Of a stretch of 33,103 nucleotides of DNA, positions 1-7,340 are shown in pieces (the first letter of the stretch is position 1; the number at the start of each line of letters is the position of its first letter). Both the position numbers and the translations under genes were made by a program. Source of the DNA: an uncultured cyanobacterium (GTDB lineage: Bacteria > Cyanobacteriota > Cyanobacteriia > Cyanobacteriales > FACHB-T130). The stretch is from the NCBI GenBank assembly GCA_936920195.1, contig CAKZHE010000119.1, forward strand, positions 1 to 33,103, in the 5' to 3' direction. Below the pieces are notes generated by a model. That model did not search any database and was not told where the DNA came from. It saw nothing but the letters and a program-made list of their open reading frames with translations.

Positions 1-62
1 AGGGGCAATCCCCCCGTGGTTGCCCCAATTTAACGGGGTAGGCACGGGGGCGCTACCCCTAC
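1..62. repeat. Dispersed GC-rich palindromic repeat fragment
   Basis: The sequence is related to the interiors of the elements at 5779-5893, 24412-24502 and 30256-30360: a GGGGCAATCCCCCCGTGG core followed by a second arm that returns to CTACCCCTAC. It is cut by the window edge. No gene is visible before the methyltransferase start at 103. Confidence 0.6.
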
Positions 63-102
63 ACATTTACACAAATGTATTGGGATATTATAATTGGTTT
101 TT

Positions 103-702
103 ATGAAGAAAAAACATCTTCCCCATCCTAAACCTGAAATCCCTAAACCCAAAGCGATTAGAACTGGCTATGAAGAATATAGCGTGGCAGGGTTTTATCA
201 AAAATTTGGTGATGATTATCGCAATCCCCAAGAAGCTGATGTGCGGCAAGTTTTAGAATTAGCCCTAGCTGCCATTAATCAACTCATTTCCAAGGACAAT
301 CTCATCCTAGATTTAGCCTGCGGTAGCGGTGAAGTCACCTTAACCTTAATCAATTTAGGTTATACCAATATTGACGGCATCGATCCTTATACCTATAATG
401 CCTATTACCAGCGCACAGGTAAAATAGCCGAAACTTATACTTTTGAAGACATTGCTAATGGAGTTCTAAATAGCAGAAATTATAATTTAATTATTTGCAG
501 CTTTGCCCTACATCTGCTCGCCGAATCCCGCCTACCTGCCCTACTCTATCAAATTAGTCGCATTGCTAGTAACTTAATCATTATTACCCCCCACAAGCGA
601 CCAGAATTTAAGCCCTCTTGGGGCTGGATTTGCCGACAGGAAATCATCTTTAATCGGGTTCGCGCTCGCTGCTATCAATATATTTACCCTGAAAAAACCT
701 AA
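103..702 (+). CDS. Class I SAM-dependent methyltransferase
   Basis: This is a soluble protein of about 199 residues with a Rossmann-type SAM-binding motif I, ILDLACGSGEVT, near residue 67. An acidic loop follows (DGIDPYTYNAYY), then an IICSFALHLL segment typical of motif IV. This is the pattern of small methyltransferases with an unassigned substrate. The lysine- and proline-rich first 20 residues look disordered. I prefer the ATG at 103. A TTG at 94 would add three residues and has no better ribosome binding site. The gene converges on the response regulator with a 4-bp stop overlap at 699-702. It could act on a small molecule, lipid or quinone; the sequence does not decide. Confidence 0.75.
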   Translation: MKKKHLPHPKPEIPKPKAIRTGYEEYSVAGFYQKFGDDYRNPQEADVRQVLELALAAINQLISKDNLILDLACGSGEVTLTLINLGYTNIDGIDPYTYNAYYQRTGKIAETYTFEDIANGVLNSRNYNLIICSFALHLLAESRLPALLYQISRIASNLIIITPHKRPEFKPSWGWICRQEIIFNRVRARCYQYIYPEKT

Positions 703-1067
703 CTTTCTCGCAACAGTTGTTTCACCGTGCCAACTAATTCCTGGGGTTGAAAAGGCTTGGCAATATAAGCATCTGCACCTTGTTTCATGCCCCAATAACG
801 GTCAAATTCTTCCTTTTTTGTCGAACACATCACCACTGCCACATCCTTCGTCTTGGCATCTGCCCTAATTTTTCGGCAAACTTCATAACCATTCATTTTC
901 GGCAAAATGATATCTAACACCACCAAATCTGGTGGATTGTCTTCCATTTGCTCCAATGCTTCCACACCATCAGAGGCAACCGTTACCTGCAATCCGCTGT
1001 TGCGGAGCAGACTAGAAATCATTTCTCGTTGTGCTTGACTGTCTTCCACAACTAGAACTATGCTCAT
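699..1067 (-). CDS. Single-domain CheY-like response regulator
   Basis: The 122-residue protein is a stand-alone receiver domain with no output domain. The acidic pair is E8/D9, the phospho-acceptor is D52 in VVLDIILP, the conserved hydroxyl residue is S82 or T83, and the invariant lysine is K104 in YIAKPFQP. All catalytic positions are intact, so it should accept phosphate from a histidine kinase. The closest family resemblance is to the PilH/PatA-associated regulators of cyanobacterial phototaxis and pilus pathways, but no cognate kinase or che/pil operon lies beside it. It is transcribed alone, tail to tail with the methyltransferase. The 260 bp upstream hold no recognisable gene. Confidence 0.9.
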   Translation of the reverse strand: MSIVLVVEDSQAQREMISSLLRNSGLQVTVASDGVEALEQMEDNPPDLVVLDIILPKMNGYEVCRKIRADAKTKDVAVVMCSTKKEEFDRYWGMKQGADAYIAKPFQPQELVGTVKQLLRES

Positions 1068-1329
1068 GGTTTCATACCTAAAATTGGGAGTTGAAAAGGT
1101 TGGTGGTCACAAATGGCACATCCTGAAGGTTATAGAGCCTTAAATGCAATCTTACCCAGTTTTAGCAAATTTCTAGTCTTTTGGGGTAAAATTTACCATA
1201 AATTACAGTTGACATTGGTAGATCCGTTTGTTAGTTGAATTTGTAATGAAAATTTACAACTGGCGATCGCGCCTAAGTCAACTATATGCAATCCCACTAC
1301 TTCCTAGGACAGAAGGTTTTACCCCTTCT

Positions 1330-2880
1330 TTACCTAGCCCTTCCTAAAGTCGTGACGTATAGCACTGCTTCGTCAGCGGGAATGCCCAAAACTTCATTTA
1401 CTTGGTCATCAAAGAAGCCGCCGATACCGCTGACACCCAAACCTAGGCGCATCGCGGCTAAATTCAGCCGCTCGCCCAAATGACCAGCGTCCATGTGTAA
1501 GTAACGATAGGCGCGATCGCCATATTTTGCCACGGCTGCTTTTAGATCCGCTGTATGAAATAATACGGCGGCGGCATCTCTGCCCAAATCCTGCCCCAAA
1601 CAGAGAAAATGCAACTCTTGGCGGAAGTTTTTAAACCGGATTTGGCGCAATTCTTCGGCTTTAGGAGCGTAATAGTAGCAACCTTCCTCTAAACCATTGA
1701 CTCCGGAGACGGCAATAAAAGTCTCAATTAAATTTAAGTCAAAATAATCGGGATGGGGATCTAAATTTTGCTCAATGTAGTGTTGGGGTTGATAAGTGAA
1801 ATCCAACAGGGCTTTTAGTTCTTCAAAAGTTATTTCTGCTCCGCTGTAAGCGCGAGTAGAACGCCGTCGCAAAATCGTAGTTTCCAGAGCTTGAAAAAGC
1901 ACATTGGGGCTGCTTTGTCCTTGCCAATTAATTGGTTTAGAAGTCGTAGAAATTTTTAAACAAAAAGGAAAGTTGTACTTATCTTCTAAAGACTTTTCCT
2001 CATCGGGATTGGTAGAGGTTGCCAAAGATTCGAGATTAAAAACTTCTTGAATTTGGGTAGCCTGATGTAAATAGGAAAGCAATTGACCTTCCGGGATGCG
2101 GGGATATTCGGTTTGGATGCTAGATGGGAGAGCTGTCATTCCAGAGGGAAGATTTTGATTTAGGTCTAATAAATCAGCGAGGGGAATAACTGCGATCGCC
2201 CCTTCCTGTTCAGCATCCAAATACAGCAATTGATTTACAGCTTGGTCTAAAAATCCCCCAATCAAATGCGGACGATAATCCACCATTGCACTTGCCAATT
2301 CAATATTACCCAACAAATGCCCCGTATCCAAAAAAATCCGGCGATAGGCGCGGTCTTGGTAACGCCAAGCCGAACGATAAAAAATCGCCGTTGTCACCAA
2401 GGCAATTTGGGTATTTTCTAATACTGGATGCCAGAAACAAGCATCTTGCAAACCTTGCCAAACCTCATTATCCCAAAAATGCACCAAGGAATGAGTTTTT
2501 GCCTGGTAATTATACAATCCCGGCGGTAATTGCAGCAGACCCCGCGAAATTAAATAAATCTCTGCGGGGTACAATCCCCCCGCCGAAGGTGCAGAACGCA
2601 AATAGAGGTCATCTCCCATCATCGAAGTCAACCTCGCCGTCAAACCGTAGCTGCACAACAGCAACCGCGACAGCCGCTGCCACCAGGTGCTATCCCAGGA
2701 AACCGGAGGTTCCTCTTCCAAATAGGGTTTTAAATCAAAATGCTTGCCAATTTTGTATTCTTTAAAAGGAACAGGCTGAGTTGACCAGTCCAAACCCTGT
2801 CCCTTAGAGGCAATAGTCTCTGGGTCGTATTTGGTGCGTTTGTGGTAATACTCAGCAATGGAATCTTTAACTTCTGGCAT
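1330..2880 (-). CDS. SagB/ThcOx-family dehydrogenase, two nitroreductase-like domains
   Basis: This protein of about 516 residues contains two successive nitroreductase-fold halves. The C-terminal half has the diagnostic ILRRRSTRAYSGAEIT motif, an FMN-phosphate-binding arginine cluster. It ends with the GIGGFFDDQVNEVLGI and TTLGRAR segments. The N-terminal half repeats the pattern (RLTSMMGDDLYLRSAPSAGG, then IGGFLDQAVNQLL). In characterised RiPP systems SagB-type enzymes oxidise azolines to azoles using FMN. No SagC/D cyclodehydratase or precursor peptide is visible here, so the substrate is unknown. I chose the ATG at 2880 because the product begins MPEVKDSIAEYYH, which resembles cyanobacterial homologues. 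A GTG at 2928 would add 16 residues. It is divergent from nth. Confidence 0.82.
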   Translation of the reverse strand: MPEVKDSIAEYYHKRTKYDPETIASKGQGLDWSTQPVPFKEYKIGKHFDLKPYLEEEPPVSWDSTWWQRLSRLLLCSYGLTARLTSMMGDDLYLRSAPSAGGLYPAEIYLISRGLLQLPPGLYNYQAKTHSLVHFWDNEVWQGLQDACFWHPVLENTQIALVTTAIFYRSAWRYQDRAYRRIFLDTGHLLGNIELASAMVDYRPHLIGGFLDQAVNQLLYLDAEQEGAIAVIPLADLLDLNQNLPSGMTALPSSIQTEYPRIPEGQLLSYLHQATQIQEVFNLESLATSTNPDEEKSLEDKYNFPFCLKISTTSKPINWQGQSSPNVLFQALETTILRRRSTRAYSGAEITFEELKALLDFTYQPQHYIEQNLDPHPDYFDLNLIETFIAVSGVNGLEEGCYYYAPKAEELRQIRFKNFRQELHFLCLGQDLGRDAAAVLFHTADLKAAVAKYGDRAYRYLHMDAGHLGERLNLAAMRLGLGVSGIGGFFDDQVNEVLGIPADEAVLYVTTLGRAR

Positions 2881-3045
2881 AATAAACTTGGGACTATAAA
2901 CTGAATTAAAGTAGATGGAGAGAGTCACGCTCTAGCTACTTAACTCGATCTTAAGGTTTTCAGCTAATTATTGTCGCTTGTTTCGAGTCCAGTTCTCTGT
3001 CAATTAGAATGTTAGTGGAACGATCGCCCAATAGGAATCAACTTA

Positions 3046-3684
3046 ATGACCGATCGGCAACGAGCTTTACAAGTCCTCCAGCGCCTGAATCTGCTGTATG
3101 CGGGTTCTCCTTGTCCCCTAGAATTTCAAACCCCAGTACAGTTGCTGCTGGCAGTGATTATGGCGGCGCAATGCACGGATGAGCGAGTTAACCAGGTGAC
3201 AGCGGCACTGTATAGTAGGTATCCTGATGCAGCAGCGATCGCCCATGCCGATTTAGCCGAATTAGAAACAATCCTCCAATCCCTCAGTTTTTTTCGCAAC
3301 AAAGCCAAAAACATCCAAGCTACCAGCCAGGTGTTGGTAGAAAAATACGGCGGTGAAGTTCCCCAAGATATTGCTCAATTGGTGAAACTGCCTGGTGTCG
3401 CTCGCAAAACTGCCACGATGGTATTACATTTCGCCTACGGGATTGATGCCGGGATTACTGTCGATACCCACGTTAAACGTCTCAGCGAGCGGTTGGGGTT
3501 CAGCCAGCAAAAAGACTTGGACAAGATTGAAAAGGATTTAATCCAGCTTTTGCCGGAGTCGGAATGGGGAAATTGTTTTGTTTCCCTGACTTATCATGGG
3601 CGCTCGGTGTGCAACGCCAAAAAACCAGCCTGTAATATTTGCACCGTAGCAGATTTATGCCCCAGTGCCACTGAAAAAGCGTAA
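3046..3684 (+). CDS. nth: Endonuclease III, DNA glycosylase/AP lyase
   Basis: This base-excision repair enzyme removes oxidised pyrimidines and cleaves the abasic site. The 212-residue length is normal. The helix-hairpin-helix reads LPGVARKTATMVL with catalytic lysine K121. The catalytic aspartate is D140 in VDTHVKR. The C-terminal iron-sulfur loop has the exact C-X6-C-X2-C-X5-C spacing (C189, C196, C199, C205). Start choice: the ATG at 3046 is preceded by AGGA at about 9 nt. The gene is divergent from the SagB-like gene. The 260 bp downstream, before the ABC-F gene, are repeats. Confidence 0.96.
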   Translation: MTDRQRALQVLQRLNLLYAGSPCPLEFQTPVQLLLAVIMAAQCTDERVNQVTAALYSRYPDAAAIAHADLAELETILQSLSFFRNKAKNIQATSQVLVEKYGGEVPQDIAQLVKLPGVARKTATMVLHFAYGIDAGITVDTHVKRLSERLGFSQQKDLDKIEKDLIQLLPESEWGNCFVSLTYHGRSVCNAKKPACNICTVADLCPSATEKA

Positions 3685-3721
3685 ATCTTTGTTAAGATCG
3701 ATCTCGCTGTGTAAATTTGCG

Positions 3722-3846
3722 AATGGGCAACAGTGGAGTTCCCCAATTTAACCGGGCAACCACAGGGGGATTGCCCCTACAAAATTTCCCAATTCACTGT
3801 TGATGGTGCGTTACGCTAACGCTACTAAAGCTAACACACCCTACCG
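3722..3846. repeat. Cluster of two partial dispersed repeats
   Basis: Positions 3722-3780 match the GGGCAACCACAGGGGGATTGCC interior seen at 30256-30360. Positions 3799-3846 begin GTTGATGGTGCGTTACGCT, the module found inside the element at 16048-16121, and end CACCCTACC, like the right arm of the 7191-7269 palindrome. Neither copy has intact terminal repeats. Confidence 0.65.
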
Positions 3847-3854
3847 ATAGAAGC

Positions 3855-3936
3855 ATTCCCAATTCCCTTTATTCCCTGTTCCCAATTCCCTTTATTCCCT
3901 TTATTCCCTCTCCCCCCTGTTCCCTGTTCCCTCTTC
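3855..3936 (+). repeat. TTCCC-type simple sequence repeat
   Basis: This is a degenerate tandem tract of ATTCCCT, TTCCCTG and CCCAATT units. It lies immediately before the Shine-Dalgarno of the ABC-F gene, with only about 5 bp between. A similar tract is at 33004-33066. One strand is almost pure pyrimidine, so length variation by slippage is likely. Confidence 0.8.
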
Positions 3937-3951
3937 CAACGGAGACTTTTA

Positions 3952-5646
3952 ATGCTGCGACTCGAACATATTAATAAAACCTATCCTACAGGTGAAGTCC
4001 TTAAAGATGTTAGCTGGGAAGTGAAACCAGGCGATCGCATTGGGTTAGTGGGAGTGAATGGAGCCGGAAAATCCACTCAGTTGAAAATCATTGCGGGGGA
4101 AGTGGAACCAACGGCAGGGGAAATTATTCGTCCCGCTAATCTGCATATTTCCTATCTTACCCAAGAATTTGAAGTCGATCCCACCAGGACGGTGCGGGAA
4201 GAGTTTTGGACTGCCTTTGGCGAAGCTAATCAGGCTCAACAGGATTTACACCAGGTAGAACGGGATTTGCAAGCCGCTACTCCAGAGGAATTAGACCGTT
4301 TAATTCACAAATTAGACCGTTTGCAGCGACAATTTGAAGGGTTGGATGGTTATGGTTTGGAGTCGCGGATTGAGAAAATTATGCCCGATTTGGGGTTTGC
4401 TCAAGAAGATGGCGATCGCCTAGTCAGCGCCTTCAGTGGGGGCTGGCAAATGCGGATGAGTTTAGGAAAAATTCTCCTGCAAAAACCAGATTTATTATTG
4501 CTGGACGAACCCACAAACCATTTAGATTTAGAGACAATTGAATGGTTGGAAACTTACCTGAAAGGGTTGAAAACTCCGATGGTCATTGTTTCCCACGACC
4601 GGGAATTTTTGGATCGGCTCTGCACTCAAATTGTGGAAACTGAAAGGGGCGTTTCCACAACTTATTTGGGCAACTATTCCTCCTATTTGCTGCAAAAGGC
4701 CGAAGCTCAAGCCGCCCAACTCAGCGCCTACGAACGCCAGCAAAAGGAACTAGAAAAACAACAAGTCTTTGTCGATCGTTTTCGCGCCAGTGCCACCCGC
4801 AGTACCCAAGCTAAAAGCCGCGAAAAGCAATTAGACAAGATTGAAAGAATTGAAGCACCAACGGGATCGATCAGAACTCTACATTTCCGCTTTCCTCCGG
4901 CTCCCCGCAGCGGTCGAGAAGTGGTAATTATTAAAGATTTAGTCCATGAATATGATGACAAGATTCTATTTTTGGGAGCAGATCTGTTAATTGAAAGAGG
5001 CGATCGCGTGGCTTTCCTTGGTCCCAATGGTTGCGGTAAATCCACTCTATTGCGCCTAATTATGGGCATGGAACAACCCAGCGATGGTAAAGTCGAGTTG
5101 GGAAATCATAACGTCATCCCTGGATATTTTGAGCAGAATCAAGCGGAAGCTTTAGATTTAGACAAAACTGTGATGGATACCATCCATGACGAAGTACCGG
5201 ATTGGACAAATGAAGAAGTTCGCACCCTATTAGGACGATTTTTATTTAGTGGCGATACGGTGTTTAAAAAGGTAGGCGCTCTCAGCGGGGGCGAAAAAGC
5301 TCGGTTAGCTCTAGCCAAAATGTTGTTACGTCCTGCCAATTTGTTAATTTTGGACGAGCCAACCAATCACTTAGATATTCCTGCCAAAGAGATGCTAGAA
5401 GAATCAATTCAGCACTATGATGGCACGGCGCTAATTGTTTCCCACGACCGCTATTTTATCTCCCAAGTGGCAAACAAAATTATCGAAATTCGCGACGGTG
5501 AGTTTCGAGTTTATTTGGGAGATTATCACTATTATCTGGATAAAATTGAGGAAGAAAAGGAAGAAGCTAGATTAGCCGCGATCGCCGCTGAAAAAGCTGC
5601 CAAAAAAGCCGCTAAAGCTGCCAAAGCTACGGCTAAAGGCAAATAA
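3952..5646 (+). CDS. ABC-F family ATPase (Uup/EttA-like), ribosome-associated
   Basis: Two ABC ATPase domains lie on one 564-residue chain with no membrane segment, which defines ABC-F. Domain 1 has Walker A GVNGAGKST (residues 34-42), signature FSGGW (161-165) and Walker B LLLLDEPTNHLD (181-192). Domain 2 has GPNGCGKST (357-365), LSGGE (444-448) and LLILDEPTNHLD (464-475). The charged linker at about 245-305 (rich in K, E, Q and R) is the P-site tRNA interaction motif region of the family. The tail is a lysine/alanine-rich helix (541-564). ABC-F proteins act at the ribosomal E site in translation or antibiotic protection; which role applies here is unknown. The start is set by GGAGA at 3941-3945. 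The Shine-Dalgarno abuts the TTCCC repeat. Confidence 0.93.
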   Translation: MLRLEHINKTYPTGEVLKDVSWEVKPGDRIGLVGVNGAGKSTQLKIIAGEVEPTAGEIIRPANLHISYLTQEFEVDPTRTVREEFWTAFGEANQAQQDLHQVERDLQAATPEELDRLIHKLDRLQRQFEGLDGYGLESRIEKIMPDLGFAQEDGDRLVSAFSGGWQMRMSLGKILLQKPDLLLLDEPTNHLDLETIEWLETYLKGLKTPMVIVSHDREFLDRLCTQIVETERGVSTTYLGNYSSYLLQKAEAQAAQLSAYERQQKELEKQQVFVDRFRASATRSTQAKSREKQLDKIERIEAPTGSIRTLHFRFPPAPRSGREVVIIKDLVHEYDDKILFLGADLLIERGDRVAFLGPNGCGKSTLLRLIMGMEQPSDGKVELGNHNVIPGYFEQNQAEALDLDKTVMDTIHDEVPDWTNEEVRTLLGRFLFSGDTVFKKVGALSGGEKARLALAKMLLRPANLLILDEPTNHLDIPAKEMLEESIQHYDGTALIVSHDRYFISQVANKIIEIRDGEFRVYLGDYHYYLDKIEEEKEEARLAAIAAEKAAKKAAKAAKATAKGK

Positions 5647-5680
5647 AACTATTTGGCGGCTAAGGAATGAAAAAATGAAT

Positions 5681-5765
5681 TACTCGTTCCCAGGCTCTGC
5701 CTGGGAATGCCCATTGAGAGGCTCTGCCTCGGATGACAAAGCGAGGCAGAGCCTAGGAACCAGTT
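5681..5765. repeat. Palindromic repeat family A, copy 1
   Basis: Nested inverted repeats: GTTCCCAGGCTCTGCCTGGGAA, then GAGGCTCTGCCTC facing GAGGCAGAGCC. Longer copies are at 15260-15374 and 32889-33000. This copy lacks the middle arm that reads CTCTCGATAT in those copies. Confidence 0.85.
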
Positions 5766-5778
5766 TATCAATTATCAA

Positions 5779-5893
5779 CAGGACTTACGCAGAGCCTCTA
5801 TATATAGCGTTTTGTAGGGGCAATGTTTCGACAAAGCTCAACAACCATCCCCCCGTGGTTGCCCCTATTCCTAGGATAGTTGCGTAAGTCCTG
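5779..5893. mobile_element. MITE-like element, family B, copy 1 (5-bp target duplication)
   Basis: The 13-bp terminal inverted repeats are CAGGACTTACGCA at the left and TGCGTAAGTCCTG at the right. They are flanked by the direct repeat ATCAA at 5774-5778 and 5894-5898. The interior (about 90 bp) carries a GGGGCAAT...TTGCCCC palindrome. It has no coding capacity, so mobilisation would need a transposase in trans. Confidence 0.85.
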
Positions 5894-5916
5894 ATCAAGT
5901 TATTGATTTTTCATTG

Positions 5917-7092
5917 CTAATTGGTTAGACTGATTAGCAAACCTAGCAAAGCACCCCCTACAACTAACCAGGCAGAATTAATTTTAAACCGAATTGCTAA
6001 GAAACCTGCCATCAAAGCGATCGCCATTGCTGGTAAATCCAAGAAAGTGCGTTCTGAGCTAATTAAAGTTGTCTGCGCTAGTTGTAATGTTACCACTGCC
6101 ATCAACGCGATCGCACTGACATTCACAGCATCAATAAATGCCGCTGTCCAAGTTGAAGATCGCAGATAGGGAATCAAAGGATTGAGAGCCGCTACAAACA
6201 GAAATGAAGGCAAAAAAATCGCGATGGTAGCGACAATTGCTCCGGGAATTCCCGCAATCAGATAGCCAATAAAAGTAGCTGTAGAAAGCACTGGTCCCGG
6301 AGTTAATTGTCCAATGGCGATCGCATCCAATAGTTGTGCCTGCGTTAGCCAGCCATAATCGTGAACTAATCCCGCTTGCAAAAAAGCCACTAATACATAG
6401 CCGCTGCCAAAAAGAACTGCCCCAGTTTTGAGAAAAAATAATCCTAATTGGGCTAAAATTAACTTGGTTTGCCAATTAAAAATTAACCAGTAAATCGGTA
6501 ATAATAACCCTAGAAAAAAGACTTTGCGATCCAACTTGAATGGAGTGGCAGAAACTGGCAAATTCTGATTTGGGTGGGCTGAATGCCACCACCACATCCC
6601 ACCCAACCCACCCAATAACAGCGCGATCGCCTCATTTAATCCTATCAAAACAGCGATCGCCACTGCCAACCCCACAACCCCCAACTGACGGTTTTTAAAA
6701 GCTGTTTTTCCCAACCGCCAAACCGCACTAAAAATAATCGCCAACACCACAGGTTTAATCCCATAAAGTAGCGGTGCAACTTCGGGCAACCTACCCCAAC
6801 TAACATACAGCACCGCCAACCCCGCCGTAATCAGCACCGCAGGCACAATAAAGCTCGCACCCGCCACAACTAACCCTCCCCAACCAGCGCGGAGAAAACC
6901 AATATGAATCGCCATTTCCGTAGAATTGGGACCAGGAATCAGATTAGTTGCTCCGACTAAATCAAGAAACTGCGATCGCGTCAACCACTGCCGGCGATTC
7001 ACCACCTCATCTTCCATCATGGCAATATGGGCAGCAGGTCCTCCAAAGCCAATCAATCCTAACTTAAAAAATAGTTTTGCTAGTTCCAGCAT
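5917..7092 (-). CDS. chrA: Chromate transporter, CHR family, two-domain
   Basis: This is a very hydrophobic 391-residue inner-membrane protein built from two homologous CHR halves. The first half carries GFGGPAAHIAMM near the N-terminus and LIPGPNSTEMAIHIG at about 52-66. The second half repeats them as FGSGYVLVAFLQ and LTPGPVLSTATFIGY. This duplicated GFGG/PGP pattern and length fit long-chain ChrA proteins, which export chromate by proton antiport. The real substrate in a cyanobacterium could be another oxyanion. The start is the ATG at 7092. The gene lies alone between repeat clusters, and no ChrB regulator is visible. Confidence 0.9.
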   Translation of the reverse strand: MLELAKLFFKLGLIGFGGPAAHIAMMEDEVVNRRQWLTRSQFLDLVGATNLIPGPNSTEMAIHIGFLRAGWGGLVVAGASFIVPAVLITAGLAVLYVSWGRLPEVAPLLYGIKPVVLAIIFSAVWRLGKTAFKNRQLGVVGLAVAIAVLIGLNEAIALLLGGLGGMWWWHSAHPNQNLPVSATPFKLDRKVFFLGLLLPIYWLIFNWQTKLILAQLGLFFLKTGAVLFGSGYVLVAFLQAGLVHDYGWLTQAQLLDAIAIGQLTPGPVLSTATFIGYLIAGIPGAIVATIAIFLPSFLFVAALNPLIPYLRSSTWTAAFIDAVNVSAIALMAVVTLQLAQTTLISSERTFLDLPAMAIALMAGFLAIRFKINSAWLVVGGALLGLLISLTN

Positions 7093-7124
7093 TTGTTAAA
7101 CTTTAGATAAAAGCGATCGCCATC

Positions 7125-7193
7125 ATGGAAGTTAGACAACCTCGTTATAGCAAAGAAGAATTTGCCCAACGCGGCAATGAATTTTATGAGTAG
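7125..7193 (+). pseudogene. Truncated small conserved gene cut by a palindromic element
   Basis: An ATG at 7125 opens a frame beginning MEVRQPRYSKEEF and ending after 22 residues at a TAG. That TAG is supplied by the first bases of the palindromic repeat starting at 7191. The N-terminus resembles the start of a widespread cyanobacterial hypothetical protein of roughly 80 residues that I recall beginning this way. If so, this is its 5' remnant. No convincing continuation follows the repeat at 7270. The family assignment is from memory and function is unknown. Confidence 0.55.
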
Positions 7194-7269
7194 TAGGGTG
7201 CGTTAGCGATAGCGTAACGCACCGTTAACTGGCAGGCGGTGCGTTACGCTGCGCTAACGCACCCTACTA
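7191..7269. repeat. Palindromic repeat family C, copy 1
   Basis: About 79 bp. It has near-perfect 18-bp terminal inverted repeats (TAGTAGGGTGCGTTAGCG and its complement) and an internal GCGTAACGCACC/GGTGCGTTACGC pair. A nearly identical copy is at 28130-28209. No clear flanking duplication is visible in either place. Confidence 0.85.
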
Positions 7270-7314
7270 GCTAAGTTCTCGCCGTTAAGCTTGAAAGATG
7301 AGATTTAAAAGTAG

Positions 7315-7334
7315 GGGCGAATGGCCATTCGCCC
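7315..7334. terminator. 20-bp perfect palindrome just after kaiC
   Basis: GGGCGAATGG is followed directly by its reverse complement, 6 bp beyond the kaiC stop. It would form a strong hairpin in the kaiBC transcript but is not followed by a good U-run. It may be a terminator, an RNA-stabilising hairpin or simply another dispersed palindrome. Confidence 0.45.
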
Positions 7335-7340
7335 TCTTGA

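Noticed and set aside
2286-2765. 159-aa plus-strand ORF inside the SagB-like gene
   Set aside because: It lies antisense to a well supported coding region with intact motifs, and its sequence is low-complexity and unlike a protein domain.
3855-3936. Possible CRISPR array in the TTCCC repeats
   Set aside because: Units are 7-8 bp with no unique spacers of constant length, so this is a simple sequence repeat.
4728-5069. 113-aa minus-strand ORF opposite the ABC-F gene
   Set aside because: It is antisense to the linker and second Walker A of a clear ABC-F protein, with no independent evidence.
6131-6475. 114-aa minus-strand ORF within the chromate transporter gene
   Set aside because: It is in another frame of the same strand as chrA, whose own frame carries the duplicated family motifs.
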